Part shown: one piece after another, positions 47,001 to 58,745 of the stretch
Layout: each line of letters opens with the position of its first letter
Numbering within the stretch: the stretch's first letter is position 1
From: Bos javanicus
Taxonomy: Eukaryota > Chordata > Mammalia > Artiodactyla > Bovidae
Direction: 5' to 3'
Assembly: GCF_032452875.1 (NCBI RefSeq)
Contig: NC_083876.1
Coordinates: 1,488,001-1,552,000, forward strand
DNA: 64,000 nucleotides
Position numbers and translations under genes: made by a program
Notes under the pieces: generated by a model
The model's input: only the letters and a program-made list of their open reading frames with translations
What the model was told of the DNA's origin: nothing
The model's database searches: none

Positions 47001-47885
47001 TATCCTGTATGGAACTCTTTGTGCCTCTTGGGCTTGATTGACTATATCCTTTTCCATGTTGGGGAAAGATTCAACTATAATCTATTCAAAATTTTTCTCA
47101 TACCCTTTCTTTTCCTCTTTTTCTTCTGGGACCTCTACAATTCAAATTTTGGTGCATTTGAAATTGTCCCAGAGGTCTCTGAGACTATCCTCAGTTCTTT
47201 GCATTCTTTTTACTTTATTCTGCTCTTCAGAAGTTATTTCCACCATTTTATCTTCCAGCTCATTGATTCGTTATTCTGCTTCAGATAACCTGCTACTGAT
47301 TCCTAGTAGGGAATTTTTAATTTCAGTAATTGTGTTGCTTGTCTCTGTATGTTTATTATTTAATTCTTCCAGGTCTTTTTTCATTTATTTTTGCATTTTC
47401 TCCATTTTGTTTTCAAGGTTTTTGATCACTTTTTGCTATCATTTTTCTGAATTCTTTTTCAGGTAATTTGCCTATTTTCTCTTCATGTATTTGGACTTCT
47501 GTTTCTAGCTTGTTCCTTCAATTGTGTAGTATTTGTCTGCCCTTTCATTATGTTTTAATTTATTGCATCTGAGGTCTCCTTTTCCCAGGCTTCAAGGTTG
47601 AATTCTTTCTTCCTTTTGGTTTCTGCCCTCCTAAGGCTGGTCCAGTGTTTTTTGTAAGCTTCATATAGGGTGAGATCTGTGCTGAGCTTTTGTTTGCTTT
47701 TCCTCTGAAATGCAAGGCAGACTAAGGTGGTCATCCTGTCTGCTGAAGATTGAGCTTGTAATTTTTTGTTTGTTTCTTTGTTTAGATGAGGTGTCCTACA
47801 CAGGGTGCTACTGGTGGTTGGGCAATGCTGAGTCGTGTAGTCAAGTTGTTTCCTTTGTGTGAGTTCTCACTATTTGATACTCCCT
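44068..47885 (-). mobile_element. Old L1 body: ORF2, ORF1, 5' UTR with internal deletion
   Basis: Minus-strand L1 continuing from 42163. ORF2 C-terminus at about 44110-45300 (KCWRGCGEKEILLHFWWENK in frame 44902-44666), the middle at 45746-45477 (FFTALEQKISHGFIWKHKRP), the RT motif FADDM near 46025-46048, and RT fingers at 46606-46334 (ITLIPKPNKDNTKQENYRLI). Near 46760 the sequence jumps to ORF1 (46760-47480) and then 5' UTR-like DNA to about 47885. The ORF2 endonuclease and the start of the RT are deleted, roughly 1.5 kb. Many stops; a fossil. Confidence 0.85.
44411..44688 (+). mobile_element. Bov-A2 SINE with perfect 13-bp TSD
   Basis: Two Bov-A units joined by 'ttcacttttcactttcatgc', ending in an AGC repeat. 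The 13-bp direct repeat atactgtcttcca lies at 44398-44410 and 44689-44701, and the L1 resumes without loss. A recent insertion into the old L1. Confidence 0.97.
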
Positions 47886-49102
47886 AGGCCAAAGCCTTTG
47901 ACTGTGTGGATCACAATAAAGTGTGGAAAATTCTGAAAGAGATAGGAATACCAGACCACCTGACCTGCCTCTTGAGAAACCTGTATGCAGGTCAGGAAGC
48001 AACAGTTAGAACTGGACATGGAACAACAGACTGGTTCCAAATAGGAAAAGGATTATGTCAAGGCCGTATATTGTCACCCTGTTTGTTTAACTTATATGTA
48101 GAGTGCATCATGAGAAATGCTGGACTGGAAGAAATACAAGCTGGAATCAAGATTGCTGGGAAAACTATCAGTAACCTCAGATATGCAGATGACACCACCT
48201 TATGGCAAAAAGTGAAGAGGAGCTCAAAAGTCTCTTGATGAAAGTGAAAGTGGAGAGTGAAAAAGTTGGCTTAAAGCTCCACATTCAGAAAACGAAGATC
48301 ATAGCATCCGGTCCCACCACTTCATGGGAAATAGATGGGGAAATAGTGGAAACAGTGTCAGACTTTATTTTTCTAGGCTCCAAAATCACTGCAGATGGTG
48401 ACTGCACCCATGAAATTAAAAGACGCTTACTCCTTGGAAGGAAAGTTATGACCAACCTAGATAGCATATTCAAAACAGAGACATTACTTTGCTAACAAAG
48501 GTTCGTCTAGTCAAGGCTATGGTTTATCCTGTGGTCATGTATGGGTGGAAGAAGGAAATGGCAACCCACTCCAGTGTTCTTGCCTGGAGAATCCCAGGGA
48601 TGGCACAGCTTTGTGGGCTTCCGTCTATGGGGTCACACAGAGTCAGACACGACTGAAGCGACTTAGCAGCAGCAGCAGCAGCATGTATGGATGTGAGAGT
48701 TGGACTGTGAAGAAGGCTGAGCACCGAAGAATTAATGCTTTTGAACTGTGGTGTTGGAGAAGACTCTTGAGAGTCCCTTGGACTGCAAGGGGATCCAACC
48801 AGTCCATTCTGAAGGAGATCAGCCCTGGGATTTCTTTGGAAGAAATGATGCTAAAGCTGAAACTCCAGTACTTGGGCCACCTCATGCGAAGAGTTGACTC
48901 ATTGGAAAAGACTGATGCTGGGAGGGATTGGGGGCAGGAGGAGAAGGGGACGACAGAGGATGAGATGGATGGATGGCATCACTGACTTGATGGACATGAG
49001 TCTGAGTGAACTCCAGGAGTTGGTGATGGACAGGGAGGCCTGGCCTGCTGCGATTCATGGGGTCGCAAAGAGTCAGACACAACTGAATGACTTTTCACTT
49101 CA
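47886..49102 (+). mobile_element. BovB copy delta, 3' part including RT
   Basis: Plus-strand BovB starting inside RT motif A ('gccaaagcctttgactgtgt') and ending at the terminal 'caactgaatgacttttcact'. Frames 47906-48238 and 48202-48495 overlap in different phases: the first carries DHNKVWKILKEIGIPDHLTC and LRYADD, then shifts at 'cttatggcaaaaagtgaaga', where one base is missing relative to gamma. The SINE at 48545-48681 interrupts it. It is opposite in orientation to gamma. Confidence 0.94.
48545..48681 (+). mobile_element. Bov-A SINE inside BovB, 9-bp TSD
   Basis: A single Bov-A unit ('gaagaaggaaatggcaaccc' to an AGC repeat) interrupts the BovB ORF. catgtatgg occurs at 48536-48544 and 48682-48690 as the TSD. 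The insertion leaves an open frame running from the SINE into the BovB C-terminus (48545-48985). Confidence 0.93.
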
Positions 49103-50290
49103 CTTCATATACTTTAAGGAAGACTATGTACGCTCATAACACAGTACTGTACAATAGAGCAATAGAAAGACATTTTAAATAAAATCAAATCCCTTGGACT
49201 CTGAATAAGTTCTCTGGTTATCATTGCATTATTCTCTAGATTACAGGAAACAATGCTTGAGAATATTAATCCCTGCTTCTGAAGTCCTAATCAAAGCTGC
49301 TGGAAAAGGTTGATTTGTAATACTACAGGCTCTAGAGGGCACTGCTGTACTGTGTATCAAGTTGGGTTTCTGGACATAGGTTTAATCAAGGTTTTATTAA
49401 AGAATTCTGCAGGTTTCTGGTACAAAAAAAGCACATAAACTATTTATAATCAATTCAAACTTTGAGAAAGCTAGGAAACTGTGTAAAATATTTATATATA
49501 GTTTTCAGAAATGAATGTTTCTTTTGTTGGTAAGAATATCTGTCTTTCTGCAGCAACTAAATCTGATTGTAGATAGGAATGTTTTTATTAACTTTTCCAG
49601 TCAAGTTCTCATGAAGGACAATATACATTACTGTTATGGAATTATATAAAGCATTCTGACTTAAAATTCAAAAAATATAAACAGAAATAGCATAGGTGTC
49701 TCCTGAATCTTTTAATTGGCTTTGCCATTGCTATTCTCAGTTAATCTGTAATCAGAAGGCTCTGAATAATTATATAAACTCTCTGACTTATGACATCTTT
49801 TAAAAACAAAGAAGCTCATAAACAGTGGCAGTTCAAAATAATCTCAAAGGTAAGTAACAAGATGTATACTATTAAACCGTGAGAAAGGACTGTCAACGTG
49901 AGAGCCAAATACAGTAGTTAAGATCGAAGTCTCATAGGTTTTAAAGCATATTAAAAAAAATCTTGAAATGTTGAATTATTTCAGTTAAATCTGTTATTTA
50001 TGGATTATGAATACTTAACAAAATCTGTAAATTAAAATCTCAAATCAGGGTACACAAGTATTTGTATTGAAGAATGATATAATTTTTTTTAAACATATAT
50101 GCAAGATTAACTCAACTATCACTCACTGGTAAAGCACTAAGAAAAGTTAATTTAACATTTTCAAGTTCAACAATGGTAGCTTCAAGGACATAAATTTCTC
50201 TAAATTAAAATAGGAATTCTGTTTGTATTACTGTAATATCTGGTCAGTATCTCATTCATGGATAGATCATAAAAGGCATAATTCACCATC
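49103..50290. other. No recognised feature
   Basis: About 1.2 kb of unique-looking AT-rich DNA. Confidence 0.45.
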
Positions 50291-50291
50291 A

Positions 50292-50352
<61 letters not shown>
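50291..50352. repeat. (GT)n(AT)n microsatellite
   Basis: About eight GT units followed by about 23 AT units. Confidence 0.97.
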
Positions 50353-50356
<4 letters not shown>

Positions 50357-51329
50357 TTTCCACATTAATCACTGTGTATATATGGCGTGATTTTCAGTTT
50401 AGATTGCTTACTCTAATTCTTGTATATTGTGATATACAAGAAAGAGGAATTCTAGGGTCCAATACAGAATTTTGGAGGATTTTGCACTATAATCCTGATC
50501 TAAAGATTCAATGTACGGTCCCTGAATAAGGAATGGAGGGAAATTTTTGAGATACATTTAGGAGATATAGTTGATAGAAATTGCTAACTGCATGAAAGGG
50601 CAGGTGATGGAAGAATGGATTGACTGTGATTGTATATGACAGTGGAGACATTAACTAATACACATGTTTCTATCTTGATATCTTGGTTGGCAACAAACAT
50701 GTACTTCTAAAATCACTAGTGTGTAATATGAAATAAATACATCATATCTAAGAGCCTCCATCAGTTTTTCTCAATTAACCCATAGACGGATAACTTGAAA
50801 TTGTCCATATATACACGTGGACATTTATTACTCTGAGGGTAATAAACTAATATATGCTTAGCTGCAAAGATTTTGGAACAGGGTTCAACACAGATGCTCA
50901 AGTGCAATTCTGCAATAAGCTCTCTTTTCCAAGTCTGATGCTTCCAAATTAGAGGAAATCTTGGGTATTCTCACAAAGTCCAACTTGAAGTCCACTTGAA
51001 GCAAAGTGAAGAAAAAGCTAAATCATTTTACATTTTCAATAATCATTAATTTTAATGTAAAGAAATTGACTTCAATCAATTTAGAATCATTCTCTGACTC
51101 CAGATGCCAGGCTTCAAGTTTTCAAGCTGAAGTTCTTTCTAAACATTGTGAGGAGGAACAAGCTAATCATTTTGTATTTTGTTGGAATTTCTGGCTCGTG
51201 AAATTCATAAGCATAATAAATAATTGTTTCACACTAGTGGGTCTTGGGTTGATTTATTACTAACTGGAGCACCTCTCCAGGGTTAGACACTATCATGTTA
51301 TGCCTGAACTAGTGAGAAAAGTTTCTTTC
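50353..51329. other. No recognised feature
   Basis: Unique-looking DNA; the 85-codon frame at 51006-51263 has no recognisable family. Confidence 0.4.
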
Positions 51330-52045
51330 AATCTGTTCCACTGCAATTCAATCCATCAACAAGTCTATTGCTTCTACACAAAAAATAAAAAAATCCAATC
51401 ATTTTTCACCATCTTAATGGTTACCAACATTGTTTCCCTAATTTCTCTTGCAGAATGTGTTTACCACACAGTAGCCAGAATCACATATATTTAATAAATG
51501 CATCATATCATGTCTTTTTGCTTCTCTAAACTCTTATTATTTCCCAGTCACATTGAAATGGAAATTTCAAGTTTCTAATATGGACTATCAATTCCACAGG
51601 AATCTTTTTACCTAATGTCTTACACCATGTGTCTTTGTCCAGTTCTTCTTAAGGGAGTATTACTTGCATACACCAACCTCACTCTCACTTAAGGAATTTT
51701 ATGCTGGCAGGTTCTTTGTCTGAAATATAACCCCCCAAATATTTTTCTGACTAGGTCCTCCATTTGGTCATGTGTTTTCTCAATCATCACCCTTATGGAG
51801 ATACCTTTATTTCCCAGTCTAACTAAACTGGTTACTTAAGTGAGAGAAGAATCAATATTCTCTTAATTCTTATTTTATCCTTTATATATTACTTAACTCT
51901 AACAGTTGGGCCATACATGTAATTATTCATTTATCAGTCCATTGCTCACTTTCTCTACCAGAATATCAGTTCTTTGATGACAGGGACTTCATTTGGTTCA
52001 CACTGTGTTCCCAGAGCCTAGATGCACAGTGAACACTGTTATATA
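51330..52045 (+). mobile_element. L2 LINE 3' region
   Basis: L2 words in order: 'ccacacagtagccagaatca', 'gcaggttctttgtctgaaat', 'atttggtcatgtgttttctc', and the tail 'ccagaatatcagttctttga', 'tgacagggacttcatttggt', 'cccagagcctagatgcacag'. Strongly diverged, no frame. Confidence 0.78.
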
Positions 52046-52164
52046 GGTAGGTCTCCAGGATGAAGTTTGGAGACAGATTAGGATAAACATCCTGGAAGAA
52101 CCCTCTGGATTTCTGAAGTAGTTTAGAGGAGAAAGAGGCAATGGTACACAGAGTATTAATAATT

Positions 52165-53275
52165 TGTTGTTCAGTCACTAAGTCATGTCTAACTCTTTGT
52201 GACCCCATGGACTGCAGCACAGCAGGCTTCCCTGTCCTCCATTCTCTCCTGGAGCTTGCTTAAACTCATGTCCATGGAGTCAGTGATGTCATAAAAACAT
52301 TCCAACTTCTGTCACTCCCTTCTCCTCCTGCCCTCAATCTTTCCCAGCCTCAAGGTCTTTTCCAAAGAGTTGGCTTTTTGCATCAGGTGGTCAAAGTTTG
52401 GAGCTTCAGTTTCAGCATCAGTACTTTCAATGAAAATTCAGCATTGATTCCTTTTAGCATTGACAGGTTCGATCTCCTTGCTGCCCAATGGAGTCTCAAG
52501 AGTCTTTTCCAACACCATAATTCGAAAGCATCAATTATTCTTTAGGTCCTTCTTTACTGTCTAATATAATCTCACATTATACATGACTAATAGAAAAACC
52601 ATAGCTTTGACTATACAGACCTTATTGGCAAAGTGATAGCTCTGTTAGGTTTGTCCAAGGAGAAAGTATCTTTTATTTCATGGCTGCAGTCACCATTCAC
52701 AATAATTCTGTAGCCCAAGAAAAATAAATCTGCCACTGTTTCCATTTTTCCCCGTCTATTTGTCATGAAATGATGAGACCAGATGCCATGACTTTAGTTT
52801 TTGAATGTTGAGTTTTAAGTGAGCTCTTTCACTTACAGAGGAGACTCTTTCACCGTCATCAAGAGGCTCTTTAGTTCCTCTTTTCTTTCTGCCATTAGAG
52901 TGGTATCATCTGCATACCTGAAGTTGTTGCTATTTATCCTGGAAATCTTGATCCCAGCTTGTGATTTATCTAGCCTGGCATTTGGCATTTATGTTAAGCA
53001 AGCAGGGTGGCAATATACAGCCTTGATGTACTTCTTTCCCAATTTTGAACCAGACAGTTATTCCATATCTAGTTCTTACTGTTGCTTCCTGACCTGCATA
53101 CAGGTTTCTCAGGAGGCTGGTAAAGTGGTCTGGCATTCTCACCTCTTTAAGAATTTGTCCACAGTTTGTTGTGATCCACACAGTCAAAGGCTTTAATGTG
53201 GTCAGGGAAGCAGAAGGAGATGTTTTTTTCTGGAATTCCCTTGCTTTTACTATATCCAACAGATGTTGGTCACCT
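52165..53275 (-). mobile_element. BovB 3' part including RT, diverged
   Basis: Minus-strand BovB from 'ttgttcagtcactaagtcat' to 'ctggaattcccttgctttta'. The minus frame 53259-52966 (97 codons) carries HFTSLLRNLYAGQEATVRTR from the RT region. It has more changes and indels than gamma or delta, so it is probably older. Confidence 0.92.
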
Positions 53276-53494
53276 TTTAATGTTAGGGATGAATGACCAG
53301 ACTAAGGCTATGTCTGTCTTTCCAGTCTAGATCCCAAAGAGTACTTTAACAGATGCAGATATTGAGGATGTACGTAGATTAGAAACACATTCACCCACCA
53401 TTGTAGTTGATAATCTTTTCCAGTTCCAATCTTCACTCAGCACCAGGACACCCAAGGATATTACCAGGTGGAGTAAATGGCTATCATTATGGTC

Positions 53495-54193
53495 AATTCA
53501 GTTCAGTTCAGTTGCTCAGTCGTGTCCGACTGTTTGCGACCCCATGAATCACAGCACGCCAGCCCTCCCTGTCCATCACCATCTCCCCTAGTTCACACAG
53601 ACTCACGTCCATTGAGTCAGTGATGCCATCCAGCCATCTCATCCTCTGTTGACCCCTTCTCCTCCTGCCCCCAATCTCTCCCAGCATCAGAGTCTTTTCC
53701 AGTGAGTCAACCCTTTACATGAGGGGGCCAAAGTACTGGAGTTTCAGCTTTAGCATCATTCCTTCCAAAGAAATCCCAGGGCTGATCTTCTTCAGAATGA
53801 ACTGGTTGGATCCCCTTGCAGTCCAAGAGACTCTCAAGAGTCTTCTCTAATACCACAGTTCAAAAGCATCAATTCTTCAGCGCTCAGCTTTCTTCACAGT
53901 CCAACTCTCACATCCATACTTGACCATTGGAAAAACCATAGCCTTGACTAGACGGACCTTTGTTGGCAAAATAATGTCTCTGCTTTTCAATATGCTATCT
54001 AGGTTGGTCATAACTTTTCTTCCAAGAAATAAGCGTCTTTTAATTTCATGGCTGCAATCACTATCTGCAGTGATTTTGGAGCCCCCCCAAATAAAGTCTG
54101 ACACTGTTTCCCCATCTATTTCCCATGAATGGGACCGGCTGCCATGATCTTCGTTTTCTGAATGTTGAGTTTTAAGCCAACTTTTTCACGCTC
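53495..54193 (-). mobile_element. BovB 3' end
   Basis: Minus-strand BovB from the terminal 'ttcagttcagttcagttgct' to 'gagttttaagccaacttttt'. The minus frame 54104-53877 (75 codons) carries SDFIWGGSKITADSDCSHEI and ends YGCESWTVKKAE. It lies 220 bp from the previous BovB in the same orientation and is truncated before the RT motifs. Confidence 0.94.
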
Positions 54194-54230
54194 ATCATAT
54201 AGTATTTGCCATTAATTTAGTCAATCTTTA

Positions 54231-55588
54231 TTTTTTATTTATTTTTTTAAATTTTATTTTATTTTTTTAAATTTTATTTTATTTTTAAACTTTACATAAT
54301 TGTATTAGTTTTGCCAAATATCAAAATGAATCCACCACAGGTATACATGTGTTCCCCATCCTGAACCCTCCTCCCTCCTCCCTCCCCATAACATCCCTCA
54401 GGGTCGTCCCAGTGCACTAGCCCCAAGCATCCAGTATCGTGCATTGGACCTGGACTGGCATCTCGTTTCATACATGATATTTTACATGTTTCAATGCCAT
54501 TCTCCCAAATCTTCCCACCCTCTCCCTCTGCAACAGAGTCCATAAGACTGTTCTATACATCAGTGTCTCTTTTGCTGTCTTATACACAGGGTTATTGTTA
54601 CCATCTTTCTAAATTCCATATATATGCATTATTATACTGTATTGGTGTTTTTCCTTCTGGCTTACTTCACTCTGTATAATAAGCTCCAGTTTCATCCACC
54701 TCATTAGAACTGATTCAAATGTTTTCTTTTTAATGGCTGAGTAATACTCCATTGTGTATATGTACCACAGCTTTCTTATCCATTCATCTGCTGATGGACA
54801 TCTAGGTTGCTTCCATGTCCTGGCTATTATAAACAGTGCTGTGATGAACATTGGGGTACACGTGTCTCTTTCCCTTCTGGTTTCCTCAGTGTGTACGCCC
54901 AGCAGTGGGATTGCTGGATCATAAGGCAGTTCTATTTCCAGTTTTTTAAGGAATTTCCACACTGTTCTCCATAGTGGCTGTACTAGTTTGCATTCCCACC
55001 AACAGTGTAAGAGGGTTCCCTTTTCTCCACACCCTCTCCAGCATTTATTATTTGAAACTAGAACACTTTCTAACACCATACACCAAAATAAACTCAAAAT
55101 GGATTAAAGATCTAAACGTAAGACCAGAAACTATAAAACTCCTGGAGGAGAACATAGGCAAAACACTCTCTGACATACATCACAGCAGGATCCTCTATGA
55201 CCCACCTCCCAGAATATTGGAAATAAAAGCAAAAATAAACAAATGGGACCTAATTAACCTTAAAAGCTTCTGCACATCAAAGGAAACTATTAGCAAGGTG
55301 AAAAGACAGCCTTCAGAATGGGAGAAAATAATAGCAAATGAAGCAACTGACAAACAACTAATCTCAAAAATATACAAGCAACTCCTACAGCTCAACTCCA
55401 GAAAAATAAATGACCCAATCAAAAAATGGGCCAAAGAACTAAATAGACATTTCTCCAAAGAAGATATACAGAGGGCTAACAAACACATGAAAAGATGCTC
55501 AACATCACTCATTATCAGAGAAATGCAAATCAAAACCACTATGAGGTACCATTTCACACCAGTCAGAATGGCTGCGATCCAAAAGTTT
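54231..55588 (-). mobile_element. L1 insertion A, twin-primed
   Basis: A 60-base T/A-rich tail is followed by L1 3' UTR and ORF2 C-terminus on the minus strand (54291-55055; minus frame 55097-54609 has KCWRGCGEKGTLLHCWWECK), then ORF2 on the plus strand (55056-55588; frame 54974-55642 has LTPYTKINSKWIKDLNV and ends TTMRYHFTPVRMAAIQK). The plus segment ends where the minus one starts in an intact L1, so this is a 5' inversion. Frames here are intact and very close to the L1 at 25623-27459. The left TSD taatttagtcaatcttta is at 54213-54230. Confidence 0.93.
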
Positions 55589-55997
55589 ATTTTATTTTTT
55601 AACTTTACAATATTGTATTGGTTTTGTCATATATCAAAATGAATCCGCCACAGGTATACATGTGTTCCCCATCCTGAACCCTCCTCCCTCCCCATACCAT
55701 CCCTCTGGGTCATCCCAGTGCACCAGCCCCAAGCCTCCAGTATCGTGCATGGAACCTGGACTGGTGACTCATTTCATCAATAAAGACTGGAGAGGGTGTG
55801 GAGAAAAGGAACCCTCTTACCCTGTTGGTGGGAATGCAAAGTAGTACAGCCACTATGGAGAACAGTGTGGAGATTCCTTAAAAAACTGGAAATAGAACTG
55901 CCTTATGATCCAGCAATCCCATTGCTGGGAATACACACTGAGGAAACCAGAATTGAAACAGACACGTGTATCCCAATGTTCATCGCAGCACTGTTTA
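55589..55997 (-). mobile_element. L1 insertion B, twin-primed, joined to A
   Basis: A second T-rich tail and L1 3' UTR on the minus strand (55589-55780, 'aaaatgaatccgccacaggt'), then L1 ORF2 C-terminal sequence on the plus strand (55781-55997, frame 55796-56005 with WRFLKKLEIELPYDPAIPLL). About 350 bases between the two segments are deleted. It ends at taatttagtcagtcttta (55998-56015), which matches the TSD to the left of A with one change, so A and B share one pair of flanks. Confidence 0.9.
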
Positions 55998-56015
55998 TAA
56001 TTTAGTCAGTCTTTA

Positions 56016-57667
56016 GAAGCAAAAAGTTTATAGACTGAATGAATAGACAAGTGAATGGATGAATAAATTATGCATTTCCCTGGGGAAGTGACAACCAAAG
56101 TGTGTTATTTCTTGTCTATAGGAAAAAGCTCAGAAGCCTTAAAGAAATCCCAGCCCCAATTTACAACAGCTATAAGTTTTTATCTATGATTCTAAACATC
56201 TCACCTCAGTTTTCTCAACCACACGATGAACATATAAAAGACATTACACCTTTTATTTTAATGCAAAATTAAAATATTTAGTTCATTGCTGCTGGCAATA
56301 ACATGGGATTGAACAAATGCAATTTTCCTTTTCCAAAGTTAGAGATATAGTCCCTATGTTCAGGTTGGTCCTGGCTGTGTTTCAGATGTCCTGCTACACA
56401 CCTGCCTAGACTCAGGCCCCAGGGTATCATGGAGTGACTAAGGAGAGCCTGGCAGATCTTGCCAAAGTGAGTGGACCTCAACCTGAAACCAGTATGGAGT
56501 TGAAGGAATTAAACTTTTAATGCTGAAGAATTATAACATATTTTCTCAACAAAAAGGAGAAATGATATAATTAATACAGTGGTACCTGATTTTCATTTTG
56601 TATTCATTATTCTCCCTCGAAATGTTTCTCTGGGGGTAGAATATTGATCACATGGAAATAAAGTTTTCATCAGAGAAGGTATACCAATAGAGATGTTCAT
56701 GTAGCCATGCTTACAGGTGGCAAAGGCAGTGATATTAAAACTACACCACTTTTTATCTGCCCTGTTTTGCATTTATATTGTGAAATCTTCTAAAGAAGAG
56801 AATATTATATGTGAATATGAGATATTTGAGTTGGAAAATAGATCTTAAATCACCTTGTCCTCACAGTGTCAAAGTAGGTTTTCTCTAACAGACTCTATGA
56901 TTCAAAATATATAAATATAAAAATATATATTTCAACATTATCATGTTTTTCTCTTAAGGGATAAGACAATATAAGTTTCTTTTTATATTTTTGGTAATTT
57001 ATAGCTATATAGGCCTGAGTTTGATTAAATATTTTCATTGATTTGTCTATAGTGATTGAATTCTTTTGAAAATATGTTTAGAAAAAACATTATGTATGAT
57101 TTTCTGTACTGTATTTAATAGTAATTCCATATGGTACAATAATCGTTGTAAAACAGAGCCTTTCCAGTACAAAATCTAAAAATGTTTGGAGCTTGATGAG
57201 ATATAACTAGTTGGTATATAAAAACTAAGCACCCGATCTTTATTTCCACTTTAAATAATTGAAATAAAAGTTAGTGTCAAATCTCAGTGGTTTACTAGAT
57301 ATTAAAACTATATACACAGAAAGTACTATTGAAAGTTTGTTTTTTTTCACTCTATTGACTTTGTTAATCACTTAGCTACTCTTCCAATGACAGCTAAAAA
57401 GGGACTATTAAGATGGACAATTGTCCAATATCTGTCACAAAATAATCCATGTACCATTCAGAAGTTGATAACTATGTTCATAAGTTATGATTGTATACAT
57501 ATATATTTATAAAATATTAACACTATGTTATATTAATTTTAAACATAGCATACTGAAATGTGAAAATAAATGTGAGATTAACATATAGTGTAATTAAAAG
57601 GATTGAATGCTGTCTATTTTTACTAACTATGAAATGAACAAAGTTAACTTATATCTCAGTATGCTCA
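56016..57667. other. No recognised feature
   Basis: About 1.65 kb of AT-rich unique-looking DNA; no gene, no named repeat. Confidence 0.45.
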
Positions 57668-57925
57668 TCACATAGATTTCACAGAATAGTGGAGTAGGAG
57701 GACATGCACTTGTCTTCTCCTGTGAGAATTCCAAAACTACAACTTGCTGCTGAACAACCATCGACAGGAAAATGTTTGACTTCACCAAAAAAAAAAGGGT
57801 TACCCCACATTCAAGGGAAAAGAGGAAACCTCCACAAGATGGGAAGAGGGGCGAAATTGCCTTTAGAATCAAACCCCATATTACCCAGAGATGCTTGGAG
57901 GGATAAAACAAAAACTTGTGCAAGC
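57668..57925 (+). mobile_element. L1 5' UTR fragment
   Basis: 'gagtaggaggacatgcactt', 'gctgctgaacaaccatcgac', 'agatgggaagaggggcgaaa' match, in reverse complement, the 5' UTR seen at 7230-7488. It is the very start of an L1 5' UTR, cut after about 260 bases, and abuts a BovB. Confidence 0.7.
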
Positions 57926-58745
57926 AAATAATGCTGTGAACAAAGCTAGTGTAGGTGATGAAATTCCAGTTTAACTATTTCAAAATCCTAAAAGATGATG
58001 CTGTTAAAGTGCTGCATTCAATATGCCAGCAAATTTGAAAAATTCAGCAGTGGCCACAGGACTAGAAAAGGACAGTTTTCATTCCAATCCCAAAGAAAGG
58101 CAATGTCAAAGAATGTTTAAACTACTACACGATTGCACTCATCTCACACACTAGCAAAGTAATGCTCAAAATTCTCCAAGCCAGAAAGACAGAGGAACAA
58201 GAGACCAAATTGCCAACATCTGTTGGATCATTGAAAAAGCAAGAGAGTTCCAGAAAAACATCTACTTCTTTTTTATTGACTATGCCAAAGACTTGGACTA
58301 TGTGGATCACAACAAACTGTGGAAAATCCTTCAAGTGATGGGAATACCAGACCACTCGACCTGCCTCCTGAGAAATCTGTGTGAAGGTCAAGAAGCAACA
58401 GTCAGAACTGGGCATGGGACAACAGACTGATTGCAACTGGGGAAAGGAGTACATCAAGGCTATATATTGTCACCCTGCTTACTTAACTTATATGCAGACA
58501 TCATCATGTGAAATGCCAGGCTGGATGAAGCACAAGCTGGAGTTGGGATTGTTGGGAGAAATATAAATAACCCCAGATACACAGATGATACCACCTTATG
58601 GCAGAAAGTGAAGAAGAACTAAACAGCCTCTTGATGAAAGTGAAAGAGGAGAGTGAAAAAGCTGGCTGTCAGGAGCCACACTACGCATTACTGACAAAAC
58701 AGAGGCATGACCCCAACCCACTCTCCTCATCTCGCAGGCATGGCC

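Noticed and set aside
46980..47466. Hydrophobic plus-strand frames of 102 and 142 codons
   Set aside because: Again antisense to L1 ORF1 on the minus strand.
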